A stretch of DNA of 64,000 nt from Metridium senile (taxonomy: Eukaryota > Cnidaria > Anthozoa > Actiniaria > Metridiidae): assembly GCA_949775045.1 (NCBI GenBank), contig OX459096.1, forward strand, positions 45,106,379-45,170,378, read 5' to 3'. The position numbers were made by a program, and so were the translations under genes. Within the stretch, counting starts at the first letter, position 1, and each line of letters starts with the position of its first letter. A model generated the notes under the pieces. That model was given only the letters and a program-made list of their open reading frames with translations. It had not been told where the DNA came from and ran no database searches. This document shows, in pieces, positions 22,750 to 36,130 of this stretch.

Positions 22750-24139
22750 CAAATAGTACTAGTACATATATATCATACAAGAACGGGAAAGCAGCTGAGA
22801 CGTACCGTCATGCTACAGACAAAGGATAAACGTTCTATTTTATACACCGTTGAGTCTTCAAATTGCTGTAAGGGTTAACTGACTCCCGGCTAAATTGATA
22901 ACGTATTGACGGTGTTAAACGAATCCACGCCCTCCGAATTAGATAAGATTAAAAAGATCATTGAAACGTCTTAACGTTTGTACAGAAGACAAATCTAATG
23001 GACATGTAGCAGTGCTTAGCTCCAGATAACATCAACAGTTGTTCCGATCTGACAGAATATAAAGTTTGTTGCTGTCAGGAGAGTTACGTAATTGGCAGTT
23101 TATCTTGGTTTCTAATCTACGATATGTGTATATAATCGTGACCCTTTTAGCAATTAACGGAGCACAATGGTCGTGAGGTAATGTCAAACTCTACTTGAAC
23201 ATGTCAGTTACTTAGAAGGGATTTGTCAGACTATTTCGACTGGCACTTATTGATATAGGAAATCCATCCAGACACAAAACACTAAGTAATTTCATGACGT
23301 TTGCTAATCGATAACTCGTACATTATAACCACAATTAAAATAACATTTAGCAGATTTTAATTGTACAAAATGCTTAACAGTTTTTGTACAATGATTCTTG
23401 ATAAATGGACGACATCTTTTAAGGTTTTTCATGTGTCTAATTTGGCTTATCCGTGAAACATTCTTTAGGATTAAAAGTGACATAGATGTCACCTTTATAT
23501 AATGACACATTTTACTTAGCTTGTCAACTGGATCAACCTCCCAATACACAGCTTAAACAAACCACAAACACGCAAAATCAAGACTCTTAGCTTTGGGATA
23601 TTTCCAGGACCGCCTCACTCAAAAGAGAAAGGAAAATCCCTGGTTACGAGGCTGGCATATTCCTACAATTTTTGTAATAAAAATAGTTATGAAATTTTTG
23701 CTTTTTGTTCATTATTCTCTGGTGTATCTTTTAAATTATTTTGTTGTTTTATTTTATTCAGTTTTGGGTTGGCGTCAATTCATTTATTGTGCAGTTGAAC
23801 AATTGCTGTTGTTGTCGTTGTTGCTTTTTCGTTGTTATATAGTCGGTTGTTTTTCTGGCTGCTGTTGTTGTTGTTGTCGTTCTGAACACCTATTTTCACT
23901 TACCGAATGCTTTGAATTGTATATTTTGATTTGACTGTGAAGTCAGTTATAATTCATTCGTAGTCAGTCGTATTAAAAGAAAACAAATAAAAGAAAACGC
24001 TAAATGATTTAGTAAGAACGTAAATTGACCACTCGCATCGTAAAAGATATGAAAATGTCTGATTATGCGATTTTCATGGTCCACGAAATTCACTCGTTCT
24101 CGTGGTGCATGCCGGTACGTAAGTGACCATGGGTCATAC
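22750..24139. other. noncoding spacer with GTT-rich tract
   Basis: No gene recognised. A GTT/TTG-rich patch at about 23795-23880 makes a leucine/cysteine-rich frame (23593-23934) that I regard as spurious. Confidence 0.5.
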
Positions 24140-24251
24140 TATGTTTCGTGTGTAGTGAATCCAGTGGTGTTTTCTCTGCTGTCAAGTGGTGTTTTATTAT
24201 GTTTCGTGTGTAGTGAATCCAGTGGTGTTTTCTCTGCTGTCAGTTGGTGTT
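24140..24251. repeat. tandem duplication of 58 bp
   Basis: Two adjacent near-identical copies, 24140-24197 and 24198-24251, each beginning TATGTTTCGTGTGTAGTGAA. Confidence 0.88.
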
Positions 24252-24441
24252 GGTGGTGTGGTGGTGTGGTAGGTAATAACTAATAACAGGGTTTTTTTTG
24301 TTATCACTGACCAATATTAAAGCCCGGGGGATGAGGTTGCTGTGAGTGTGATCATGTTGTTACGTATTCTCGTACGTTGTGTTATTTGCACTACATTTTA
24401 GACCGCACTGTTACTCAGGCATCAAAATAAGACATGTTTGA

Positions 24442-24805
24442 ATAGGCATTTTGCAACAACAGGTCACGTGACCCTACCCCTTTTAAAACGAACAGTTTTG
24501 TCAAATTAAATGAACATCAGAAATTAAAAGAGCACCTCCGTATTAATAATAAGCCAAAGTTTTAGCTCATAATGTTGAGCATAGGAGAAATGGCACCAGA
24601 GCATATTTTCCATACTTGTAAATGCATCCTTATAAAATATTGAATTTTAAACTTAAAGCCATTTCCCTCGTGTTCCATTTTATGAGCTGATATTCGCCTT
24701 CTTATTAATGTCGAGGTGCTCTTTTCATTTCTGATGTTCATTTTGACACCGCTGCTCGATTTAAAAGGGGTAGGGTCACGTGACCTGTTGTTGCAAAAGG
24801 CCTAT
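24442..24805. mobile_element. 364-bp MITE with TGA duplication and GGTCACGTGACC in both arms
   Basis: Inverted arms of about 150 bp. The ends are ATAGGC and GCCTAT, each followed inward by TTTTGCAACAACAGG. TGA lies directly outside both ends (24439-24441 and 24806-24808). The palindrome GGTCACGTGACC is kept in each arm. The arms also share CATCAGAAAT and AAAAGAGCACCTC. Non-autonomous, with no coding frame. The 3-bp duplication suggests a Harbinger- or CMC-like transposase. Confidence 0.82.
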
Positions 24806-24821
24806 TGATGCCCAATAAATA

Positions 24822-24891
24822 ATCAACCTCGTTCCCAGATTTCCCGCCCCACCCAAAAGCGAAGGGAGAGGGCCCTGGGAACGAGATTGAT
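24822..24891. mobile_element. 70-bp hairpin with AACCTCGTTCCCAG ends
   Basis: ATCAACCTCGTTCCCAG at the left and CTGGGAACGAGATTGAT at the right. I recall this terminal motif as very common in coral and anemone genomes, which would support an anthozoan source; that is recollection, not a search. It lies 16 bp after the preceding MITE. Confidence 0.7.
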
Positions 24892-25128
24892 AAATTATGC
24901 CTCACAAAGAAATGGACAAGCTTGTAACCAAGCCGTTAAATTACCCGCCATGCTCGACGTGCTAGCTTACGAAGATTTAGCATGTTCAGAAAAAAATGCT
25001 CTTGCGGACGACGAGAATTATATATTAAATGATCGAGTGAATGACTGCGCATGCGCCTCGTCTCCATTCACAATCATTCTACTTATGCTTAGCAGCCTCG
25101 CGCGCGATTTCATCAATAACTTTGAGGA

Positions 25129-25341
25129 ACTGGTCATAAAGTATAGGGTGGGGGGTGGGGGGGGGGGGTTGGGGCTGGAAAATTCAGAATTCCCAAGGAA
25201 TGACTTTTATTGGCCCACCCTTTAGTCTATGTATAGTTACACGTAGCCCACCCCTATACAATGCACCACAATTACCCCCAAATACCCCCAGTGTATTGCT
25301 TAATTTTTCATGGCCCACCCCATTATTTTTTCCGGTCCACC

Positions 25342-25374
<33 letters not shown>

Positions 25375-25390
25375 ATACTTTATGACCAGT
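25129..25390. mobile_element. 262-bp MITE with ACTGGTCATAAAGTAT ends and G/C tracts
   Basis: The left end ACTGGTCATAAAGTAT is the complement of the right end ATACTTTATGACCAGT. Inside the ends lie a G-rich tract at the left and a long C run at the right (about 25340-25373). No coding capacity; the proline-rich frames here come from the C run. Confidence 0.75.
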
Positions 25391-26882
25391 CCCCGATAAC
25401 CAAATTTGATAATTTCATTTTAACAAATTATCAAGAAAAATATTGACATTTAGCCTTAACTTTCAAACTGTTATTTTAGTCGAAAAAGATATTTTGACAG
25501 CCATAATGTATTTTTTTTATTCTTATCTTTACTGCGATCACTTGATGACAAAACTCCAGTTCGACAAAAATAAAACTAATTTTTGTTATCTAAAAACAAC
25601 AAAGATCCGATCAAATGATTTTTTTCAGAATTCTCTAATCGGCAACCTTTTGTGGAAATGAAAAAGTTTATCATTGTAACTTGATTATCGGTTATGTAAG
25701 TCCATTCTTTACTGGTGACAGCCGTAACCGTAATAAATATGAAAAAAAAACAACATACAAACACGTAAACAATACGTAAATTATGGATCTTAAAATTAGT
25801 TTGATAAAATGAAAAATTAACCTTATCGTAAATTAAAATGTTGTAACATGATCGTAAGAGATATACAAGGCATAAAGTAGCAGTACGCTATAGTTAAGCT
25901 AAAACGTAAAAGGAAACACAAAGCAAACTGATGAGATGGATACGCGTAAAATATGCGCAAGAAGACATCACAAAGCGAAAAATAAAATAAATATACATAA
26001 AATTATGTCCGTAAGCTAAAAAAAACCCGCATATAAATAGTATAGAAAAAGGCGCAAGAAATCAAAAAACGTAAAATACGTAATTATATGAAAAAGTTAG
26101 CAAAAGTGTAAAGGAAAACAATTTTAAAATACATAAAAACGTAATATAAATAGTCGCCGAAGGTACTGACGCAAACAAGGAACACGCCTTATTGCAAGAA
26201 CGTTATCCTGACTTTAGAAATTAGACCACTCAAGCATGACTTTTATTGTTATTTCTTTCTTACTAATTTACTGATATTCTTTTTTCATATGTACATATAA
26301 CAAAAAAGGGTCAGGTTATAAACACAAAAATCCGCCGCCGATTCATTCATCCAAAAGATCGATTGCTAGCTGACAAGCCGTGGGTCGACTGCCGATAATG
26401 TTACAACACTACTTCCTTGTAAAGTAATTCACTCAATTCATAAACACACTAGTTCTAATTATGTCAGGGATGCCATGGCTTGCTCTCTTATCATTAAATT
26501 AGCAATAAAGTAGAGAAAATTGTTTCTAAAATAACGCCAATAAAGTAATAAAAAAACAGCAACAATGACAATAGCAAAACAACAACAACAATTACAAGAG
26601 ACCACTTTTTGGATAAAAACTGTTAGCAACGGATATTTTCTGTTCAAGTATTTATCTCTCTCTATCGTTTTGTTGTGTTTATATAATTCTGGTTAACTTG
26701 TAGTCCTAACTCTGGAGACCTTTTATTATTTACCTGCCCTAAGGCGAATTGTTGAATAAAAAATAACAATTATAACAATTTTTGGTATCAATTATTTGAA
26801 AATAGTTTAAAGGTCTCAATGAAATGTGACACGAAAAATGTTGCTCGTCTTACATAGTAGAGACCTTGCATGATAATAGCCG
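25391..26882. other. noncoding spacer
   Basis: AT-rich, no gene recognised. Open frames do not exceed 76 codons and show no motif. Confidence 0.5.
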
Positions 26883-27015
26883 TTTTCACAGCAGAAGACG
26901 GACAAATCGTTTGGATGGACAAATCGTCTTATGACGGATAAGTCGTCTAAAAGGGGACGAGCACAATTTGAAAAAGTCATTTTACGGACGATTGGTCCGT
27001 GCTCTAGAGTGAAAA
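26883..27015. mobile_element. 133-bp MITE-like element
   Basis: Begins TTTTCACAGCAGAAGACGGAC and ends GTCCGTGCTCTAGAGTGAAAA approximately inverted, with several internal GACAAATCGTC/GACGATTGGTC words. The arms are diverged. Confidence 0.55.
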
Positions 27016-27669
27016 ATTAAAAAAAATAATTCCAATTAAGCCATGTGAATTAACGGTTGCAAGAATAAAACACACACACTAAAAAGAAGCGATAAAATCT
27101 GCAAAAAACTGGAAAGCATATCGATAAAAGCTAAAAGCCTTGGTTGAACAAAGACAATTAGTACATCCTGGTACACTAGCTATGATAATGTTTTTGACTA
27201 ATTATGGCATATTTCCTCCATCAATATAGTCACGCTTCAAAAGGTCATTTTGGCCGGTCGCCTTTCACCGCTTTATGGAACAATTATGACCATTCTGCCT
27301 TTGTTTATTCTTCGTATTTCATTCACACTTTCAATCGAGTATCGAAACATCGAGGTCATTCAATTGACGTCAAACTGGCGCTTCCGTGAGTTCTGCCTTG
27401 GTAAGGTACATTAAATACTTCAATTGATTACATATCGTTTCAGCGTTTTCTTGTGCTTTCTATCGGATGCTCCCGCTATGCTTTTTGTCCCTTTTCTTAT
27501 TCCTTCAGTGTCATCCTTACTTCATATTACCCTTAATGATCCGTTATTCTGCAGCTTTTCAAAATTATTCAGTATGTGATACAATACGTTTTGTAATCAT
27601 ATAAAAGAATAGATGTACGGACAAATTAATGAAAGAAAACGTAGCGAATGTGTTATTTAATGTTCATAC

Positions 27670-28560
27670 TTATAAATAAATGGATGGATGAATAAATATG
27701 GATGGATAAATGATGAATGAACGAATAAACGAATAATCCTGATGAATTGAATAAATGAGTAAATGATGTATATATGAATATGAATGGATAATGAATGAAC
27801 GAATGAATGAATGAAACCATAGAATGCATGAAAATGAATGAGTAAATGAGTAAATAAATGAATAAAGATACAAATGAATAAATGAATATATGAGTAAACA
27901 GATGAATAAATAATTAGATAAATAGATATATAAAAAAATTACAAATAGATGAATAGAAAAAAATTAAAAAAACAAATAAATAAATAATTAGATATATATA
28001 AAAAAATAAAATAAAGATGAATAGAAAAAAAGTAAAAAAAACAACAAATGAATGAATAAATAAATACAGATACAAATGAATAAATGAATAAAGATATAAA
28101 CGAATGTATGAATAAATAAATAAATGAACAAATAAATAGATAAATAGATGAATAAATAATTAGATATATATAAAAATAAATAAAATATAGATGAATAGAA
28201 AAAAAAGTAAAAAAACAAAACAAATGAATGAATAAATAAATACAGATACAAATGAATAAATGAATAAAGATATAAACGAATGTATGAATAAATAAATAAA
28301 TGAACAAATAAATAGATAAATAGATGAATAAATAATTAGATATATATAAAAATAAATAAAATATAGATGAATAGAAAAAAAAGTAAAAAAAAACAACAAA
28401 TGAATGAATAAATAAATACAGATACAAATGAATAAATGAATAAAGATATAAACGAATGTATGAATAAATAAATAAATGAACGAATAAATAGATAAATAGA
28501 TGAATAGATATATAAACGAATAAAAATATAGATGAATAAAATGAAAATGAAATAAAGAAT
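27670..28560. repeat. GAAT/AAAT satellite with about 175-bp higher-order unit
   Basis: Tetranucleotide-like ATGAATAAATAAATA sequence. From about 28016 it is organised in longer units starting GATGAATAGAAAAAAA (28016, 28190, 28367), that is 174 and 177 bp apart, each containing ACAGATACAAATG and ATATAAACGAATGTATG. It opens long minus-strand frames (up to 162 codons) that encode only tyrosine/phenylalanine/isoleucine repeats and are not genes. Confidence 0.9.
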
Positions 28561-30485
28561 AAAGAAATAATAAAGACTTAATCGTGCAGACATCTAAATA
28601 CATTTTTACTGTATGATTTTTACATCTACTGCAAGATAGTGTACTGATTTTTGTTCACATAACCCAAGGTAGTTTAGCTGGAGGTTTTCGACCAGACTTA
28701 TCGCCCACTGTCAGCTTCAGTTCAGTATACAGTTCAATGTTTGGTCTGTAAACCTCGTCGTACTTTCTTCTTTCCTTGGTGGTCTTCCCTTGAACTGTCT
28801 CTCACCACGAACGTCACTTAGAAGAACTGACCACACTGACAAACTTCAACGCAAGTGTTTTGATCTATCGTCAAAATGAGAGAGTGTGTTTCTCTACAAA
28901 ACAAGAGATTACAACATACAAAATCCTTGTAGAAATGTTGAATGAGTTATGTGTCATGAAGACGTCTATTTTCAAACACGACATTTTTCTACATCTATAG
29001 AATCAGAAAAGTTGGAAGAATTAGAACAGATATTGAGTTGTTTTTAATGAAACCATAATATTTTGATAAAAATATATGATATGTACCATCTGGTAAAATA
29101 CAGACTAAATGTTTTCGAAAACTTAAAGTCAAAGCACTGAGGGAGAATTGCTGTATTGTTTCTGATTATTCTCAGAATCTGGGTCTTTTTTCTCTTTCTT
29201 TCTGTTCATTGTTATCATCTATACACGAAAAAAAAAATGGATAATTGATATAAAAAAATTAAAGATTGAAAAGTTTTGGTTTAAAAGAAAGAAGCCGGAA
29301 CCATTTTTACTGATAGAAACTAATGATACTTTGCTAAAAAAAAAGTTTCATAAAAATAGGTAGTAAGCTTAATGATGATAGCTAAAACACAACTATCTTC
29401 AATTACGGTGTAATTTTTGTATTTTTTTATACTGTTGCATCTACAGAAAGTTTAAGAAATGTTAAAATGTTGTTTGTGTCAGGGAGAATCAGAAACAATA
29501 CATTGAAGAAAGAAAAAGTTATGGGAAGATGTTTTGTAATATTTAGGACGTTTCAATAGTCTACAGACATATAGAGCTATCGTTAATGATGAAGATGACT
29601 CTGTATTTTTGGTAAGAAATGAATAAAGTGATCCTAAATATAACCTTGTATTTTCTTAGTAATCTGACTGTGTAACTAAAAATATCACTGAGTCATTCCA
29701 GAGTCAACGATCGACCAAATCATTGAGGAACTTGAGTTTTGTGGGGTGACCTCCCAAGGCATTCTACTGAGCCAAGAACAACTTCTTTTACATAGAAATA
29801 CATTGCCTTAACCCTATCCCAAAAGACTTGTTTCTATTCTTCAAACGTTACATTTTATTTCTTCATAAATCTATAAAAAGTACATGTAAAAATCAGAAAA
29901 TGGACAAGATTTGATAAAGTGCTGTTTTGTGTTTTGTTATGCTTTTCTTGAGTGAAGAGTTCTTAGAGGGAAATCTCAAAATCACTCGAGTATAAACCGA
30001 TTTGCGTGCATGGATGGGTATGATTCAGTTTACAATGATAATTTCCATGGATATTTGTACGACCACCATCACTGTTTGTATTCTTGTCATGGGAACAACA
30101 CTAACAACTCGAAAATGAAACTTCTAAACTTAGTCACAAAACATATGTCATTAGAAACACTGGTAGATAACATTGATATACTTTTTACCCAAATAAAAAA
30201 AGAATTCGGTTTGGGACGTAAATCAGTCGATCGATGATGTAATCATAGGCTAATGTTAGCTACCGTTGTCTGTTCTTGGCCAAGTCATGTCCAATTAGTA
30301 AAATGATATGTTCTTGATGTTTAGTGACCTTAGCAATCAGGTCAATTGCAATATCGATTATAGGGAAACGCTCAATTGACCATAAGATACTGTTTTTAAC
30401 TTCGCATTAAGGAACTTCAAATAAGCGTTTGCTGGCTGTTTTTTTTACAGAGGAATACAGGTCTGTCATGTTTTGATGTGATGAC

Positions 30486-30728
30486 TGATACCATAACATA
30501 GTAACAGCATGCACAAGCATTCCTGTACACGGCTTGGTTTACGCAAAGGACTGTGCTACTCATCACGTCAAAGGAACGCCCTACAACCAACCAGTCAAGC
30601 TCGGATGCTATTTCACTTCACAACCCAACCGGATGCACATCTCGAATTCCTTCGTTTCAAATGGTCATCTAGATCTGAGTTACGCTGTATACTTCGAGTT
30701 TAACGAAGAAACCAAGAATTCATACTAG
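30486..30728 (+). other. unrecognised open frame, possible exon or gene fragment
   Basis: Open in one frame from just after a TGA at 30486 to a TAG at 30726-30728. The frame from the ATG at 30534 encodes 64 residues of unusually balanced composition (contains GTPYNQPVKLGCYF), unlike the surrounding AT-rich noise. A splice-acceptor-like AACAG precedes it at about 30504-30508. I recognise no family. It could be a terminal exon, a gene fragment or chance; no neighbouring exon was identified. Confidence 0.2.
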
Positions 30729-33700
30729 GTCTTTTTCAAGTCAAACAAGTGACAAAGCGCCGAATCAATTGAGTGAATCAATTAGATGCTTACCTGTGAA
30801 GTTGGTAATAGAGGCAATTAGACAAGACTCGACGATCTTGGTGCCAAGCGATTCAGTTTTATCACGTACCAGCGCAGGTAAGTAAAGCTGCCTGTCGTTT
30901 ATATAAGTAAAGGTCAAAATGAGCCATCATTGATACAAATCACTACGTATACTTTATCTCAAACTTTATCCTTGTATAACGTTGTATCGGTGAGGTGAGA
31001 GTTAGTCAATATGAGGCTCTACGGTCAACTCAACGGCGACGTAAATCCCGGGCGTAAATAACGGTATTAGTGTTGCTACGTCTTCACGTACTCTGTTATA
31101 TAATCAACATTTATGAGATTGTATCAAATTAGAAATGAAATCTCTACGAGTGAAAGATCTTCTGCATCATGTGTTACTTAACCCCGTACAGGGTTGTACG
31201 GCCGTTATCTTCCTTAAATCTCTCATTTGGCTGAATATACTGTCTTCTATCGTGAATTACTAGACAAAATGGCAACTCCACTTCTACTCTATCGACAGAA
31301 GGGTGATATTTGTCTGTAGATGTAAAGGTTTGTTCTGTTTGCTAAAGACTTGATTTACCATCTCAGTGCCACGCGTCGTGTTACTAGAATGACAGTGCTT
31401 CAGCTCTTCGTATAGTGTTAACTGTTTGTGCTCACTATCAAGGATTATGCCAGATTATCTTCATAACTTTTATTGCTTTTTACTTCTTAGTGAAAGAGGA
31501 GTATAATGCCCGCAGTGCTAAGTAATCAAAAGTTTAAATTCATCCTTGTTATGGCCGTAATTGAATTTGCCATGGCTATTTGACTTGTATACATTCAAAG
31601 TGTATATATGCTTGTTCTAAGAAATTGTAAACGAGAGAAGGCGCACGCTTTGTAGCAAACAAGGAAGAGTGTGTGTGTATGACGATACGCATAAAATACT
31701 TCAATAAAACAAATGTACTTTAAATGGACCACATTAATATACTAAACGGTGAATTTCTCATTTGTTTCAACACTGTAAGAGAATGGCGTTTACAATCAGT
31801 GACAAATAAGCGGGTTTTGACTGCAGAAAAGCCATTTAACTAAGGAAATGTTTGTAAATTAAAAATAAAATTCCACAAGCATGGTATCATTTGTCACATT
31901 AAGAGTCAACTTCATACTGTTGTTATTAACGAGTTCAGTTAGTGTCTGACTGCCCTGTGTTCAATTTATACTTGATCGGTAGTTAACCTCTGGCAGTTAA
32001 CCGGTTCAACGAGAGACACAAATATCCCTTTGGATATAAACCGTGCTGAGGCAGTTATTACCAGACCAACACCTCTCTACACGCCTAAACAAAGCCATCG
32101 TGTTTTGATGGCACATTATTCACACCAGACTGTATTACAAGGTGATTTGTTTCCTCATCAATTAATTTTTGCTGCCACAGCAAAACTTGAAAGGTTAATA
32201 TGATTTACCGCCTTCAGATTGTAAACGCTCTTGTTTGTAAGTGGGTAGATAGCGATAGCGTTTTTACATGGCCGACTCTTTCTCACTCGGCTAGTTCCCT
32301 ATACATAGATAGTGTTTGGTGATTGTTTCGGCACATTTTAGAACCGTTCCTTATTCATTATCAACTTCAGTGTCGTAATTTAATTATGACGCATGTTACT
32401 CCAAGCTTAGTCACGCCTGTACCGCCTGTAATAATAATCATTTCGGCTGAGACTACAGAAAACCGTCGGTAGTTACCAAGACAAGCACACAATGACCGTT
32501 AATTAGGATGGTTCATAACGCATCGGCTATGGAATGAAATGTCACTGTCGATTCTTGTCACTTACTTGCTAAATGTTCCACATTTCTTAAGTGAGTTAAT
32601 TCGATTTGCAAGACATTCAACGTTACGGATCATTGAGGTTTCTAAATGTGTTGCGTCTGGACCGTTCCCACGTTCGCTAGTTTACCATTTCGTCGATGAT
32701 TTCTAACAATCAAAACAAAATCTCACCATCTACAGTTAACTTTACTCACGCATAACATAATGTGCACAAAGGAAAAGTGAAATATTATTGTTCAAAAGTG
32801 ACTTTGCGTTAAATCATTGTGGACGTTAACTCGCCGCGTTTAATAGAAACTTATTAAGCTTTATCGCGATCACATCAACAAACCGCAACTCAACCTCATT
32901 CTAATTTCAAACGTGCCTTTTGCCTTTACACAAAAATTAGCTACCATCAATTTATTCATTTGCAAAGAGTGACTATTAGTTTGAAGTAACTTTAGACCGG
33001 ATACCAAAAATCATTTCAAAGTCAGTACGTAAAAGCGGAAAAGATTGATAAGTGACAAGACCTTCTTCTACTGAATAATGGCGCTTGCGTACATACAAGA
33101 AATTTCACTGAACAAAACTTTTTTTCTTGTAAGTGAATATACCTAGTGGTTTCTATTTCAGTTCACCTCAAGTCTACAATACTTCGAGTTGGTCAGTGTT
33201 TAGAAAATCCTAGGTTGTAGCTATATCTTATTTATTTCTCTTTCGTTATTTTTCTTGTTATTTACTATGGCGCTGTATGTTTGAAATCACTCTTCTTCAA
33301 GTTTTCATGTGTTGTTTTTTTATGATTTTTTTTTACTGTAGAAATTGGACATGTTCTATACAATACAGGCCTTAAATACGCAAAGTGTTACACTCCAAAT
33401 CCAAAGTGCTGTTTGACAAACATACGGATTATCTGGGCTTACTTTCTAAACAATTTTCTAAACGTTGTTTAAATGAAAAGAGATATCTGGAAAAAGTGTT
33501 TGTTCACGGTGTTCGTTTCTTCAAAGTTTATTTAGCAACTCTTTTCAGCACTTTGGACTAAACTGTCATCGATATTCTACTGACCAAATGGGTGCTATAG
33601 ACATTAAATCGATACAAGAACAATTACCAACAATCGATTTAAACACCGAAGGAGCTGCGGCGAAGTTCTATAAAGAAATCGCTATAGATTGACTCCTCCT

Positions 33701-36130
33701 CCGCGATAAAACACACGCACAGACCTATATCTTTGTAGGTGGCGGCACAAATCAGATTTCCATAACTGCTCCAATATTTTAGACCTGGACATGAATTTTA
33801 ACGGCGCGAGTCTTCATCAGTGAGGGCATGATTTAACGATAGTATTCATGAATTAAATCACTAACAAATATTTCTAAGCAATAATTATTCAACAAATTTG
33901 AAGTAAAATGTACATTGTGTCGAGTGCACGAATCAAATTCTAGTCAAATTCTAGCTATTTTATTGTGAATTTCCAGAGTTTTTTGTTTTTAATTTTGAGA
34001 TTTTGTATTTGTATTTGTATTTGTGTTAAATCGAAAGCAAAAGTAATGATTTTCTGTCATTTTGAATCATGAAGGCTTTTATTACTGTTAATCATTTCGT
34101 AGCAGAAAATAAAAAGTCAATTATTACAAAGTCACAGAATTGTTAGCGTGCCTTCCCTTTCCTATTACTAACTTTAATCACTCTATATTTTGATGGTTTA
34201 TCTTTTAACTGAAGGATATGAATCTTTGTTTAATGATTTCTTATTGTTCATAGTTTGTGTGATGTTTAATCAGTCTCTTTATCTACAAAATTTCAAAACT
34301 TGATAGAATGTTCACATTACTGACTCAAAATTTCCCTTCTAATTTCACGGCTTGATTAAATTAGAAAAGTCAAATGAATTTTTGACAGAATTCAAAGTTT
34401 TATTTAAACAGTATATGAACAAAGGACCGTGAAGGCCAACAACGCTGAATTGAAGTTTATTAGCGTATGTAAGGACACAAAACGATTTGAACGAGGGAAA
34501 ACACTGTTTTTTTGCCTGCTACAGCTTTAAAGTGCGATTAATGTCAAGTGTTTTTACATAGGGTATATTGGTCAAGGCCATGGTCTAATTCAAGTAGTTG
34601 TTTCCCCTTAAAAACATCTAAATCAAACATTATGAGAACCAACTGATGATTTTGTTCTTTTAGGAGACCATCTCTCGAGTGGATTAAGAATTTAGTATTT
34701 GAACACTCGATTGTTAACGCGACAGATAGCGATCCCATCTAGTTTGCTCATCAAAGTTCCAAATGATTTCAATTTCCGAAATTTCGGCCAGAACCTGAAC
34801 ACATCAAAACCCATCTGCGAATCTACTCAAATGTTTTCGGCATTCTTTGGTTTGTCTGTTGTGTATGATCACCGCCGTAATTTCTATTTCATTGCCGCTC
34901 AAGAATCGGCAATTAGATCTATCAGGTGTCAATAGAAACAATTTTATTAAAGTTTTAATTTGATTAGCGATGACTAAAAATAAAGACGGTCGATGAATTA
35001 CTGTGCTAAGTATCCTGCTAGGAGTACTGTATTTAGATACTGCAATATTATTACCGTAATATTGTGTTATATCTCAATTTCACAAACGCGGCGGTATCCT
35101 TTTGTTACCAAGAATGTCCGCTAGTTCATTTGCATTTCATCTTTGATTAAATCTCAGTATTTACACCAAACTTTCTTCTCTTTGGAAATAACGTTTTTTG
35201 TTTATAAAAAAAGTGTCTTTTATGTTCTTTGTCGAAGTCAATAAAACCTTTTCAAAGTAAATGAAAGATAATCGCCAAAGATACACTGATGTTTTTTTTC
35301 AATGTGATTTTTTCGGCAAAAATAAGATTCTGACCGGAAAAGGCAGGGCAACTAATATTATGGCCTTTTTTGCAAAAAGAAAATATCTTTCTCATGCAAA
35401 TTAAATAATAAACTAATCAATGTACTGGGCTTTTTTGTCGATCACATGAAGTAAGACAAAATTAGAAATCGCCGACAAACCAGAACAAAAGGACCCAATA
35501 AGCATTTTGAGTGTAAAGATGAGAGAATATATGAACTAAGACATTAAATTAACTCAATTAACTAGACCCATTGGATAACAGCTGCAATCGCTTGCAGTCG
35601 CTAACAATCATTGTAGAGCCGGCTTTTGTTAGGTGTTTCGCTCAATAACGTAAAGACCGTCTTCTAACGGTGTCTTAACCAGTTTTTGAACAATACAGTC
35701 AAGGCACAAGGTACACTTATAGTAATATTCTATAATAATCTCTAAAACATTCTTCTTTTAATTCCATAAGATGTTATTATAACTGGGAAACTAAACGGTT
35801 CTCACATACTGGCATATAGTTGGTACATTCCCGCCAAAATGCTTCACATTTCTTGCCGTCAATATTTCATGAGTCATCCATGTTTAGAATATCAACTCAT
35901 TATTGTAATTTGGATCATAGTGTAAAGTTTTTTCGTCCGAAACATTTAAAGCTGAACCCCTTTTTCATTTAGTCTAGTTCCTTGTATCCCTGCTGAGTCT
36001 GATTGACAGTACAGTGATAACCCTTCACTCGCTCTTCGGGACGTCAATCACGTCAGTGGCCGTAGCACGAAACATTACATACGGACGAATCGAAGTACGC
36101 AAGCCTAGTCAACAGTCCTTAAGCACCGTG

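Noticed and set aside
24887..25225. 112-codon plus-strand frame
   Set aside because: Its start overlaps a MITE end and its C-terminus runs into the G tract of another MITE; no recognisable domain.
27670..28603. Long minus-strand frames of 67-162 codons resembling membrane proteins
   Set aside because: The Tyr/Phe/Ile-rich peptides come from the ATGAATAAATA satellite; frames overlap and the units repeat every 175 bp or so.
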